A stretch of DNA of 64,000 nt from HGM13010 sp934527315 (GTDB lineage Bacteria; Bacillota; Clostridia; Oscillospirales; Oscillospiraceae): assembly GCA_934527315.1 (NCBI GenBank), contig CAKTAK010000005.1:3810-67809 (forward strand). The letters are read 5' to 3'. Below are positions 57,495 through 64,000 of this stretch, in pieces. The notes under the pieces were generated by a model. That model was not told where the DNA came from. It did not search any database and saw only the letters and a program-made list of their open reading frames with translations. Each line of letters starts with the position of its first letter. Position 1 is the first letter of the stretch. The translations under genes were made by a program, and so were the position numbers.

Positions 57495-59855
57495 TCAGCG
57501 CTCGACCTGCTGCATGACGTAGATTTCCAGCTCGTCGCCTTCCTTTACGTCATTGTATTTCTCAATCTGCAGGCCGCACTCATAGTTCTCGCCTACTTCT
57601 TTCACATCGTCCTTGAACCGGCGCAGAGAGGCCAGCTCGCCGTCATAAATCACAATGCCCTCGCGAATCACGCGGACCTTGCTGCTGCGGGTTACCTTAC
57701 CCTCGGTCACGTAGCCGCCGATGATGGTGCCCACCTTGGAGACCTTGAAGGTCTGGCGGACTTCCACATGGCCAATCACAGCCTCTTCAAACTTCGGTGC
57801 CAGCATACCCTTCATGGCAGCCTCCACCTCGTTGATGCAGTCGTAAATGACGCTGTACAGACGGATTTCCACACCGGCGCGGGCTGCGCTGTCCCGTGCG
57901 GTTGCGTCCGGGCGGACGTTAAAGCCCACAACCAGAGCGCCGCTGGTGGCTGCCAGCATAATATCGGACTCGTTGATGGCACCCACAGCGCTGTGAATGA
58001 CCTTCACGCGGACCTCTTCATTGGTCATCTTCTCCAGAGATGCCTTCACTGCCTCAGCAGAGCCCTGCACATCGGCCTTCACAATGATGTTGAAGTCCTT
58101 CAGCTCGCCCTCCTGAATCCGGGAGAACAAATCGTCCAGAGTGACCTTTTTGGCTGCGCCGAACAGTTCGTCCTTCTTCTGCTGTTTCCGCTGCTCCACC
58201 AGCTCGCGGGCCATACGCTCGTTGCTGACTGCGTTAAAGGTATCGCCTGCGCTGGGCACTTCGGAAATACCGTCAATTTCCACGGGCACAGAGGGGCCTG
58301 CAGCCTCAATGCGCTCGCCCTTATCGTTGATCATCACGCGGACGCGGCCCACAGCCGTGCCGGCAATGATAATATCGCCCTTGCGCAGGGTACCGTTCTG
58401 CACCAGAACAGTCATCACGGGGCCGCGGCCGCGGTCCAGACGTGCCTCAATGACAGCGCCCTTTGCTGCGCGGTTGGGGTTGGCTTTCAGCTCCTGCATT
58501 TCTGCCAGCAGAACCACGTTCTCCAGCAAATCGTCAACGCCCATACCGGTTTTTGCGGAAATGGGACAAATGATGGTGTCGCCGCCCCACTCTTCGCTGA
58601 CCAGACCGTACTCGGTCAGCTGCTGCTTGATGCGGTCGGGGTTTGCGCCCACCTTATCCATTTTGTTCACAGCCACCAGAATGGGAATTCCGGCTGCCTT
58701 TGCATGGTTGATGGACTCCACAGTCTGGGGCATAATGCCGTCGTCTGCTGCCACCACCAGAATGGCAATATCCGTTACCATGGCACCGCGGGCGCGCATG
58801 GAGGTAAATGCCTCATGGCCCGGGGTATCCAGGAAGGTAATGGGGCTGCCGTGGACGTCCACGGTGTAAGCGCCGATGGCCTGGGTAATGCCGCCGGCCT
58901 CGCCGGAGGCAACGTGTGCGTTCCGGATATAGTCCAGCAGAGAGGTCTTGCCGTGGTCAACGTGACCCATCACCACCACAACGGGTGCCCGGGAGACCAG
59001 ATCTTCTTCCTTGTCCTCGCTGTCGTCAATCAGACGGTCTTCCACGGTGACAATGACTTCTTTTTCCACCTTGCAGCCCATTTCCATGGCCACCAGAGCG
59101 GCGGTATCGTAGTCAATCACGTCGGAAACGGAGGCAAAGACGCCCAGCTTAATCAGCTGCTTGACCACTTCGGAGGCGCTCTTCTTCATGCGGCTTGCCA
59201 GCTCGCCCACAGCAATTTCGTCTGGAATGGAGACCTTGGTCTGTGCTTTCCGAGCGATTTCCAGCTGCAGTTTCTGCATCCGGTCCCGCTCCTCCTGCTT
59301 GCGCTTGTTGGAAGGGTTGCCCTGACGCTGACGGTTCTTGTTGCCGCCGATTTTTTCCTTGCCGCGGCGCATACGGTCTGCCTTATCGCCGGCCATATCG
59401 TCGTATTTCTCGTTGAACTTATCAATATTGGTGGCACCGGTTGCACCGCGGGTATCCACAATGCGTTTCTCGGGCACTTTCTTGGAAACATGGGGTTTTT
59501 CCGGCTGTTTGTGTTCCTGAGAGGGCGCAGCCGCTTTGGATTCGGTTTTCTGGGTGGTTTCTTTTTTCTCTTCTTTCACAGGCTGTTCCTCCGCCGGGGT
59601 ACCCACTGCGGGTTCCTCCGCTTTCTTCTTTTTCTCTTTCGGTTTCGGGGGGGTTTTGTATAGGTCTTCCAAACTCTCCATCTGGTTATGCTGGGTCAGG
59701 TACTCAAAAATCACGTCCAATTCCGGCGTTTCCAGCACCTGCATGTGGTTTTTGGGTGTGGTTGCATAATCCGTCAGAATCTGGGTAATCTCCTTTGACG
59801 TGGTCTTGAAGTCCTTTGCCACTTCGTGAACTCTGTATTTTTCCAATGCACTCAA
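57495..59855 (-). CDS. infB: Translation initiation factor IF-2
   Basis: GTPase that places initiator tRNA on the 30S subunit. The 786-residue protein has an IF2N-type helix at the N-terminus, a long Lys/Glu/Ala linker (about 65-205), the GTPase domain with G1 GHVDHGKTSLLD, G3 DTPGHEAF and G4 NKMD, then the beta-barrels and C-terminal tRNA-binding domain. The start is TTG at 59855 with GGAGG eight bases upstream, overlapping the L7Ae gene by four bases. Confidence 0.97.
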   Translation of the reverse strand: MSALEKYRVHEVAKDFKTTSKEITQILTDYATTPKNHMQVLETPELDVIFEYLTQHNQMESLEDLYKTPPKPKEKKKKAEEPAVGTPAEEQPVKEEKKETTQKTESKAAAPSQEHKQPEKPHVSKKVPEKRIVDTRGATGATNIDKFNEKYDDMAGDKADRMRRGKEKIGGNKNRQRQGNPSNKRKQEERDRMQKLQLEIARKAQTKVSIPDEIAVGELASRMKKSASEVVKQLIKLGVFASVSDVIDYDTAALVAMEMGCKVEKEVIVTVEDRLIDDSEDKEEDLVSRAPVVVVMGHVDHGKTSLLDYIRNAHVASGEAGGITQAIGAYTVDVHGSPITFLDTPGHEAFTSMRARGAMVTDIAILVVAADDGIMPQTVESINHAKAAGIPILVAVNKMDKVGANPDRIKQQLTEYGLVSEEWGGDTIICPISAKTGMGVDDLLENVVLLAEMQELKANPNRAAKGAVIEARLDRGRGPVMTVLVQNGTLRKGDIIIAGTAVGRVRVMINDKGERIEAAGPSVPVEIDGISEVPSAGDTFNAVSNERMARELVEQRKQQKKDELFGAAKKVTLDDLFSRIQEGELKDFNIIVKADVQGSAEAVKASLEKMTNEEVRVKVIHSAVGAINESDIMLAATSGALVVGFNVRPDATARDSAARAGVEIRLYSVIYDCINEVEAAMKGMLAPKFEEAVIGHVEVRQTFKVSKVGTIIGGYVTEGKVTRSSKVRVIREGIVIYDGELASLRRFKDDVKEVGENYECGLQIEKYNDVKEGDELEIYVMQQVER

Positions 59856-60286
59856 GTTTGATTCCTCCTCTTCCCGAACCGTTTATTCTGTTGATGATTC
59901 CGCTGTTCCTTTTTCCGCTGCTTTTCCGCTGCCAATTTCTCGGCCAGCTGGTTGGCAGCCTCCACATATTCGGTCACGCCGCCGGCAGCCAGCGCCTTCA
60001 GAAATGCCTCTGCCAGGCCCAAATCAGTCACAGCAATCATAGAGGTGGCGCCCCGGCCCAACAGGCCTGCCAACTCCATTTTTGCGTAAGGCAGGATAAC
60101 CATGGGAATTCCCCGGCCGTAAACAAAGCCTCTGGCCCGGCTCTTTGCGTTGTCAGACGCATCTGCCGCCACCAGCAGTACCTTTGCCTTTCCGCCGCGG
60201 CAGGCACTGCCGCAATCGGTTTCTCCCACGGCGCAGGCGCCGGCCTTCCGCATAATGCCCAAGTAGTTCAGTGCTTTATCCGCCAT
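59852..60286 (-). CDS. L7Ae family RNA-binding protein (YlxQ-like)
   Basis: A 144-residue protein with an L7Ae/L30e fold (about residues 1-100; ALNYLGIMRKAGACAVGET, VLLVAADASDNAKSRA) and a basic low-complexity tail rich in Lys, Arg, Gln and Asn that is longer than usual. YlxQ proteins bind kink-turn RNA and sit between ylxR and infB; the function is unclear. It overlaps ylxR by 11 bp. Confidence 0.88.
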   Translation of the reverse strand: MADKALNYLGIMRKAGACAVGETDCGSACRGGKAKVLLVAADASDNAKSRARGFVYGRGIPMVILPYAKMELAGLLGRGATSMIAVTDLGLAEAFLKALAAGGVTEYVEAANQLAEKLAAEKQRKKEQRNHQQNKRFGKRRNQT

Positions 60287-60554
60287 GTTCCGCCGCCTCC
60301 ATTTCTTCTGTCAAACGCGTATAAATTTCTTCCGGAATTTCCAGTTCAAATGCCCGCTCCAGAGCCTTGGACTTCCGCGCCTTCTGCAAGCATGCCCCGT
60401 TCCGGCACACATAGGCGCCCCGCCCGGAGGCTTTGCCCTTGGTGTCCAGCGAGATATTGCCCTCGGGAGAGCGCACCACCCGCACCAGACTCTGTTTCGG
60501 TTTCATCTCACGGCAGCCGAGACACTGCCGCATGGGTATTTTCTTTTGCTTCAT
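60276..60554 (-). CDS. ylxR: YlxR family RNase P-modulating/RNA-binding protein
   Basis: A 92-residue protein with RQCLGCREMKPKQSL and GRGAYVCRNGACLQKA, the conserved RNA-binding GRGAY loop of the family. In Bacillus YlxR has been shown to bind RNase P RNA (renamed RnpM). Standard position between nusA and ylxQ. GGAGGG lies upstream of the ATG. Confidence 0.9.
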   Translation of the reverse strand: MKQKKIPMRQCLGCREMKPKQSLVRVVRSPEGNISLDTKGKASGRGAYVCRNGACLQKARKSKALERAFELEIPEEIYTRLTEEMEAAEHGG

Positions 60555-60574
60555 GCCCGACTCCCTCCGTTCGC

Positions 60575-61630
60575 TTATTCGCTCTGGCTTTCCGGCTTGA
60601 TGTCGATTTTGTAGCCGGTCAGTTTTGCAGCCAGACGGGCATTCTGGCCTTCCTTACCGATTGCCAAAGACAGCTGGCTGTCCGGCACAATCACGCGGCA
60701 GCTGCGGCCGTCCTCCAGCATAGTCACGCTGACCACGTCTGCCGGAGCCAGTGCGGCTGCAATGTAGGTTTCCGGTTCCTCGCTGTATTTGATGATGTCG
60801 ATTTTCTCGCCATTCAGCTCCTCGACAATGTTTGCCACGCGGCCGCCCCGTGCGCCCACGCAAGCGCCGATGGGATCCACGTTCTCATCTGCGGACCACA
60901 CGCTCATCTTGGTGCGGCTGCCTGCCTCGCGGGCAATGGACTTGATTTCCACAGTGCCGTCGAAAATTTCGGGCACTTCCATCTCGAACAGACGTTTCAC
61001 AAAGCCGGGGTGGGTGCGGGAAATCAGCACCTGCGGGCCGCGGGTAGAGCGGCGGACTTCCACCACGTACACCTTAATGCGGTCGCCCTCGTGGAGCTCC
61101 TCGCCTTTGATGCGCTCCTGGGGCAGCAGCATTGCCTCGGTAAACTCGGCATTGGAGTTGATTTTGATGGAGGCTGCGCCGGTACGGGGGTCGATTCTGG
61201 AAATCACGCCGGTGAGCAGTTCGTGCTCCTTGGAAGTGAATTCATCGTACACCATGCCCCGCTCTGCCTCGCGGATACCCTGAATGATCACCTGCTTTGC
61301 AGCCTGCGCTGCAATACGGCCGAAGTTTTTCGGCTCCACGGGAATGGAAATCACATCGCCCAGCTGTGCGTTTTTCACGACTTTTCTTGCCTCTTCCAGG
61401 TCGATTTCCTGATAGGGCTCGTAAACATCGTCCACCACGGTCTTGTTCTCAATCAACTGGATTTTCTTACCCTTTTCGTCCAGCAGCACGCGCACGTCGC
61501 CCTCATATTCCGGGTGGTCCTTCCGGAAGGCGGCCAGCATGGCCTGGGTAATTTTATCGAACATATATTCTTTGGGAATTCCCTTTTCCCGTTCGATATC
61601 TTCTACTGCTTCAAAGAATTCTGCGTTCAT
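60575..61630 (-). CDS. nusA: Transcription termination/antitermination protein NusA
   Basis: Binds RNA polymerase and nascent RNA and affects pausing and hairpin termination. The 351-residue protein has the N-terminal polymerase-binding domain, an S1 domain (about 135-200), and two KH domains (DENVDPIGACVGARGGRV and the second with SLAIGKEGQNARLAAKL). It lacks the C-terminal acidic repeats of proteobacterial NusA, as usual in Firmicutes. AAGGA precedes the ATG. Confidence 0.96.
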   Translation of the reverse strand: MNAEFFEAVEDIEREKGIPKEYMFDKITQAMLAAFRKDHPEYEGDVRVLLDEKGKKIQLIENKTVVDDVYEPYQEIDLEEARKVVKNAQLGDVISIPVEPKNFGRIAAQAAKQVIIQGIREAERGMVYDEFTSKEHELLTGVISRIDPRTGAASIKINSNAEFTEAMLLPQERIKGEELHEGDRIKVYVVEVRRSTRGPQVLISRTHPGFVKRLFEMEVPEIFDGTVEIKSIAREAGSRTKMSVWSADENVDPIGACVGARGGRVANIVEELNGEKIDIIKYSEEPETYIAAALAPADVVSVTMLEDGRSCRVIVPDSQLSLAIGKEGQNARLAAKLTGYKIDIKPESQSE

Positions 61631-61651
61631 GTTTTGCCTTCCTTTTCTCTG

Positions 61652-62107
61652 TTAAATCTCCACATATAATCTGACCTGAGCCACGGACGGTTTCTTCAGG
61701 AGCACTTCTTTTCCGTTCACCGTCAGAGTCACATCGCCCTGCTCATAGCCAGTCAGCTCGCCAACATAATTTTTCTGACCGCCTACCGGCTGGTACAGTT
61801 TTACTTCTACCTTGCTGCCCATGAATTTTTCAAAATCCGAGGGGCGTTTCAATTCCCGGTCGATTCCGGCAGATGCCACTTCAAACACATAGCTGCAGGG
61901 AATGGGGTCTTCCTCGTCCAGAATCGGGTCCAGAGCGCGGCTGACCGCCTCGCAATCCTGCACGCAGATACCCTCCGGCTTGTCAATATACACCCGGAGA
62001 TATTGTGTCCCGGCCTCTTTGACAAATTCCACGTCCCACAGTTCCACACCGTTTTCCCGGGCAACCGGTTCCGCCAATGTCCATACTTTTTCAGTAATTT
62101 TACTCAT
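61652..62107 (-). CDS. rimP: Ribosome maturation factor RimP
   Basis: Small protein needed for 30S assembly. Its 151 residues form an N-terminal alpha/beta domain (GVELWDVEFVKEAGTQYLRV) and a C-terminal SH3-like barrel (GSKVEVKLYQPVGGQKNYVG). First gene of the nusA-infB operon. AGGTG lies before the ATG. A leader of about 85 nt with an early terminator hairpin precedes it. Confidence 0.95.
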   Translation of the reverse strand: MSKITEKVWTLAEPVARENGVELWDVEFVKEAGTQYLRVYIDKPEGICVQDCEAVSRALDPILDEEDPIPCSYVFEVASAGIDRELKRPSDFEKFMGSKVEVKLYQPVGGQKNYVGELTGYEQGDVTLTVNGKEVLLKKPSVAQVRLYVEI

Positions 62108-62145
62108 AATGCACCTGTCTCGTCACATAGTCAAAAATAGTCAAG

Positions 62146-62171
62146 AAAAAGAGTGGGCGAATGCCCACTCT
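62146..62171 (-). terminator. Terminator hairpin in the rimP operon leader (attenuator candidate)
   Basis: On the minus strand a perfect 9-bp stem (AGAGTGGGC with GCCCACTCT, four-base loop) runs into TTTTTCTTG. It lies between the operon promoter and the rimP start codon, 39 bp ahead of the latter. It could be an attenuator relieved or enhanced by NusA or another operon product, or serve as the end of the upstream sigK transcript. Confidence 0.75.
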
Positions 62172-62199
62172 CCAAGGAACAATGATACTTGCTGTGTGT

Positions 62200-62227
62200 A
62201 TTATACCACAGAAAATCCGAATTGCAA
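62200..62227 (-). promoter_or_regulatory. Promoter of the rimP-nusA-infB operon
   Basis: TTGCAA and a perfect TATAAT on the minus strand, 16-bp spacing, with an extended -10 (TGGTATAAT). The -35 also forms one arm of an inverted repeat TTGCAAC/GTTGCAA (62222-62248). Confidence 0.82.
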
Positions 62228-62264
62228 CAGTTTTTTGCCCCGTTGCAACCGTTGGGAGCGGGTT

Positions 62265-62483
62265 TTAATCCGCCGGGGAAGGCGTAGGCTCCAGAACCTC
62301 GGTCCATGACGGTCCGCCCACAGGGATTTCCTGTTCCTGCAGCATTCGGTTCTGCTGTTCTTTCCGATACTCCACTGTTCTGGATTCCACCGTCAGCAGC
62401 AACAGCAGAATCAGCGCGACCAAACACAGGCCGCTGAATATTTCCCGAGATTTCTGTCCCAAGTCTTTCCAGGACACGGGCAT
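62265..62483 (-). CDS. Small single-helix membrane protein, function unknown
   Basis: A 72-residue protein beginning MPVSWKDLGQKSREIF, with one hydrophobic helix near 16-31 (LCLVALILLLLLTV) and a Glu/Gln-rich then Pro-rich tail. GAAGGAG precedes the ATG at 62483. It lies 37 bp after sigK and has no evident promoter of its own, so it may be made with sigK in the mother cell. No family was recognised. Confidence 0.6.
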   Translation of the reverse strand: MPVSWKDLGQKSREIFSGLCLVALILLLLLTVESRTVEYRKEQQNRMLQEQEIPVGGPSWTEVLEPTPSPAD

Positions 62484-62520
62484 CGCTCCTTCCTTCGTTT
62501 TTGCCAGTATAGCATAAAAC

Positions 62521-63210
62521 TTACCGTTCGTCAAAGCATTGGTTCAGTTTCTCCAACGCCCGTTTCTCAATCCGGGAAACATAGCTGCGGCTGATGCCCA
62601 TTGCCTGCGCCGTTTCCCGTTGGGTCATAGGCAGTCCGTTTTCCAATCCATACCTTAATTTAATAATGCGGCCCTCCCGCGGGTCCAGCACCGTGTCCAC
62701 ATACGCCCGCAGCTGCTGACAGATTTCATCATCGCCCACCCGCTCCAGCAGCTCATCTTCCTGACTGAGAACATCCATCAGAGACAGCCGGCTGCCGTCT
62801 CCCTCCAGGTCGATAGAATCCGAAAGTGATAAATCCCCCGCACTTTTCTTTTGGCTGCGGAAATGCATAAGGATTTCATTCTCTATACACTTACTTGCAT
62901 AGGTTGCCAGCCGAACGCCTTTGTCCGGGCGGTATGTATTGATGCCCTTAATCAAGCCGATGGTGCCGATGGAAATCAGGTCCTCCGTTTCCTCCGGACC
63001 CACAAAATATTTTTTCATCACATGGGCTACCAGACGGAGATTGTGTTCAATCAGCAGATTCCGCGCCTCCAAATCCCCCTGCTCCACCCACCGGGTGACA
63101 TATTCCTCTTCTTCCGCCTTTTTCAGCGGCCGCGGGAATGACCCGCCCCCGCCCAACCGCAGCATAATAAATGTGCTGCTCATCAACACCAGAATCGCGC
63201 TGTATAGCAT
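62521..63210 (-). CDS. sigK: Sporulation sigma factor SigmaK (precursor)
   Basis: Late mother-cell sigma factor. The 229-residue protein begins with a hydrophobic pro-sequence (about residues 1-20, LYSAILVLMSSTFIML), as pro-sigmaK does, then FPRPLKKAEEEEYV. Region 2 holds NLLIEHNLRLVAHVMKKY and DLISIGTIGLIKGI; region 4 holds the helix-turn-helix TQRETAQAMGISRSYVSRIE. Unlike Bacillus the gene is not split by a skin element. The BofA homologue in this window would restrain its processing protease. GGGGGAG lies just before the ATG. Confidence 0.88.
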   Translation of the reverse strand: MLYSAILVLMSSTFIMLRLGGGGSFPRPLKKAEEEEYVTRWVEQGDLEARNLLIEHNLRLVAHVMKKYFVGPEETEDLISIGTIGLIKGINTYRPDKGVRLATYASKCIENEILMHFRSQKKSAGDLSLSDSIDLEGDGSRLSLMDVLSQEDELLERVGDDEICQQLRAYVDTVLDPREGRIIKLRYGLENGLPMTQRETAQAMGISRSYVSRIEKRALEKLNQCFDER

Positions 63211-63241
63211 AAACTCCCCCGCCTTTCAACATTTTTGGTAC

Positions 63242-63271
63242 ATTCTATGTCGAAAGTCGAGGGAGTATGTG
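63242..63271 (-). promoter_or_regulatory. SigmaE-type promoter of sigK
   Basis: On the minus strand CACATACT and CATAGAAT are separated by 14 bp, matching the sigmaE pattern (-35 with ATA core, -10 CATA-N-AAT) about 35 bp upstream of sigK. SigK is under sigmaE with SpoIIID in Bacillus. Confidence 0.6.
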
Positions 63272-63370
63272 CGGTTGGTCCCGTCTATCCACGTTGCTTT
63301 TTGAGACGGACAGCTTGTTTTGAGGACATCACTCATGCGTGTTGAAATGAGCGATGAAACGCCAATCATT

Positions 63371-63388
63371 ACTTGTCGTATGACAAGT
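63371..63388. promoter_or_regulatory. Perfect palindrome of unknown role
   Basis: ACTTGTC-GTAT-GACAAGT lies in the 237-bp space between sigK and the ATPase gene, where no gene or other clear signal is seen. It could be a regulator site. Confidence 0.35.
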
Positions 63389-63410
63389 TTATCCGATTTT
63401 ATGTCTGCAT

Positions 63411-63446
63411 AAAACCGCCCTGATTTTCAGTCGGGACGGCGGTTTC
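63411..63446 (-). terminator. Terminator after the ATPase gene
   Basis: On the minus strand AAACCGCC pairs with GGCGGTTT around an inner hairpin (TCCCGACTGAAAATCAGGG), followed by TTTTATG, two bases after the stop at 63448. Confidence 0.75.
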
Positions 63447-63447
63447 A

Positions 63448-64000
63448 TTATGCAAGGTTTCTCAGATATTCTTCCACGTTCTGATACTGAATGCCGTCTA
63501 CCACTTGGCTTTCCCCGCGATAGAGGACAAACTTTCCGGTAATTGGACCGTAGCGGTGCTCGGTCTGGGCACATTTTTGCTCGTCGATCTGATGGCGATA
63601 CTGCTGCGACGCAGCTTCTTCACTGTGCTTGATCTCGAAAATCCGGCAGGAGCCTGCCTCCGGGTCAAACACCACCATGTCAAATTCGCCCACGGGAAAT
63701 TGCAGGACAAATACCTGCTTTTGGGGGTTTGCCAGCTTGGTTTCCAGCAAGACGATATCCTCCAGCATCCGCCCTTTGATCTCGGTCAGGATGCGCTGCT
63801 GCACGGCGGTACGCTCTGCCAGAGACAGCGCGCTGAACGTCTCATCCAGCAGCAAACTGCGGATCAACGCATCCGCCTGCGCATAGCGGAGACCCGGCTG
63901 CGCGATCACCGTGCGGCTGGATTTCGTGCTGACATCCGGCAGGTGCAGCACGTCGATCTCCCGCGTTAAGTCCAGCAAGTCCAGATACTCCTTGATCTCC
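63448..64000 (-). CDS. AAA-type ATPase with DUF4143-like C-terminus, partial
   Basis: The frame is open to the right edge, so the N-terminal ATPase part lies outside the window. The visible 184 residues are the C-terminal domain of the archaeal-type ATPase/DUF4143 family. It includes the PD-(D/E)xK-like pair FDMVVFDPEAG and RIFEIKHSEE, and the end VEEYLRNLA. Such genes are common, multi-copy accessory genes in gut Clostridia, with an unknown function, sometimes suspected to be toxin-like or mobile. Composition is a little different from neighbours (more CAG, GCG). Confidence 0.7.
   Translation of the reverse strand, partial: EIKEYLDLLDLTREIDVLHLPDVSTKSSRTVIAQPGLRYAQADALIRSLLLDETFSALSLAERTAVQQRILTEIKGRMLEDIVLLETKLANPQKQVFVLQFPVGEFDMVVFDPEAGSCRIFEIKHSEEAASQQYRHQIDEQKCAQTEHRYGPITGKFVLYRGESQVVDGIQYQNVEEYLRNLA

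Noticed and set aside
1..64000. CRISPR arrays, rRNA genes, ordinary tRNA genes, intact insertion sequences
   Set aside because: Looked for by reading both strands; no repeat-spacer pattern, no rRNA signature, no cloverleaf other than the tmRNA, and no transposase or integrase gene was seen.

Overview
The window looks like a chromosome segment of an endospore-forming, low-to-mid GC Clostridia bacterium, most likely an Oscillospiraceae-type gut Firmicute. The reasons are a Firmicute cell-division operon, a WalRK operon, spore genes (yqfC, yqfD, ylbJ, bofA, pro-sigmaK), the MecA-like and RqcH proteins, and a GC content that appears to be in the mid-50s. MurE carries the DNPR motif of meso-diaminopimelate enzymes, so the peptidoglycan is probably DAP type. 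Nearly all genes are core housekeeping genes on the minus strand in tight operons, many with 1-14 bp overlaps. No rRNA, ordinary tRNA, CRISPR array or intact insertion sequence was seen.

Layout. 1-7.1 kb: division and cell-wall cluster, transcribed leftward as mraZ-rsmH-ftsL-like-pbp-murE-mraY-ftsW (cut by the edge), with a clear promoter and three MraZ boxes. 7.2-10.8 kb: coiled-coil protein, coaD, rsmD, uvrC, then ptsH. 11.2-18.6 kb: mutS2-recO-yqzL, then era-ybeY-phoH-yqfD-yqfC. 18.7-30.5 kb: ylbJ on the plus strand; leftward are a Nudix hydrolase, walR-walK-yycH-like-yycI-like, and then murA-walJ-rlmH-DUF2007-pgcA-chrA-chrA from its own promoters. 30.6-33.4 kb (plus strand): MecA-like adaptor, smpB, ppiB, tmRNA, and a RelB antitoxin followed by a decapitated toxin. 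33.5-48.4 kb (minus): parE-parC-prfA-tsaC/coaE fusion-apeA-tepA-uppP-ftsK-mrnC-rqcH. 48.4-49.3 kb: a strongly structured noncoding RNA candidate, then yaaL and bofA. 49.3-54.4 kb: ddl-murF-alkD leftward, a DEDDh exonuclease rightward, and a small AT-rich orphan region. 54.4-63.2 kb: sigK plus a small membrane protein, then rimP-nusA-ylxR-ylxQ-infB-rbfA-nrnA-truB-ribF. The right edge cuts an AAA/DUF4143-type ATPase gene.

How the genes fit together. Envelope synthesis dominates: precursor enzymes (murA, murE, murF, ddl, mraY), lipid carrier recycling (uppP), septal synthesis (ftsW, class B PBP, ftsL-like) and the WalRK regulator. A second theme is ribosome work: maturation (era, ybeY, rimP, rbfA, rsmH, rsmD, rlmH, truB), rescue (smpB, tmRNA, rqcH) and initiation or termination (infB, prfA). 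A third theme is sporulation.

Most unusual items: a 36-bp near-copy of the 3' end of the tmRNA gene embedded in frame in the linker of ftsK; the structured RNA at 48.4-48.7 kb; a TsaC-CoaE fusion protein; an antitoxin gene whose toxin has lost its N-terminal half; a long 5'-terminal stem-loop ahead of uppP; and a terminator hairpin in the rimP-nusA-infB leader.
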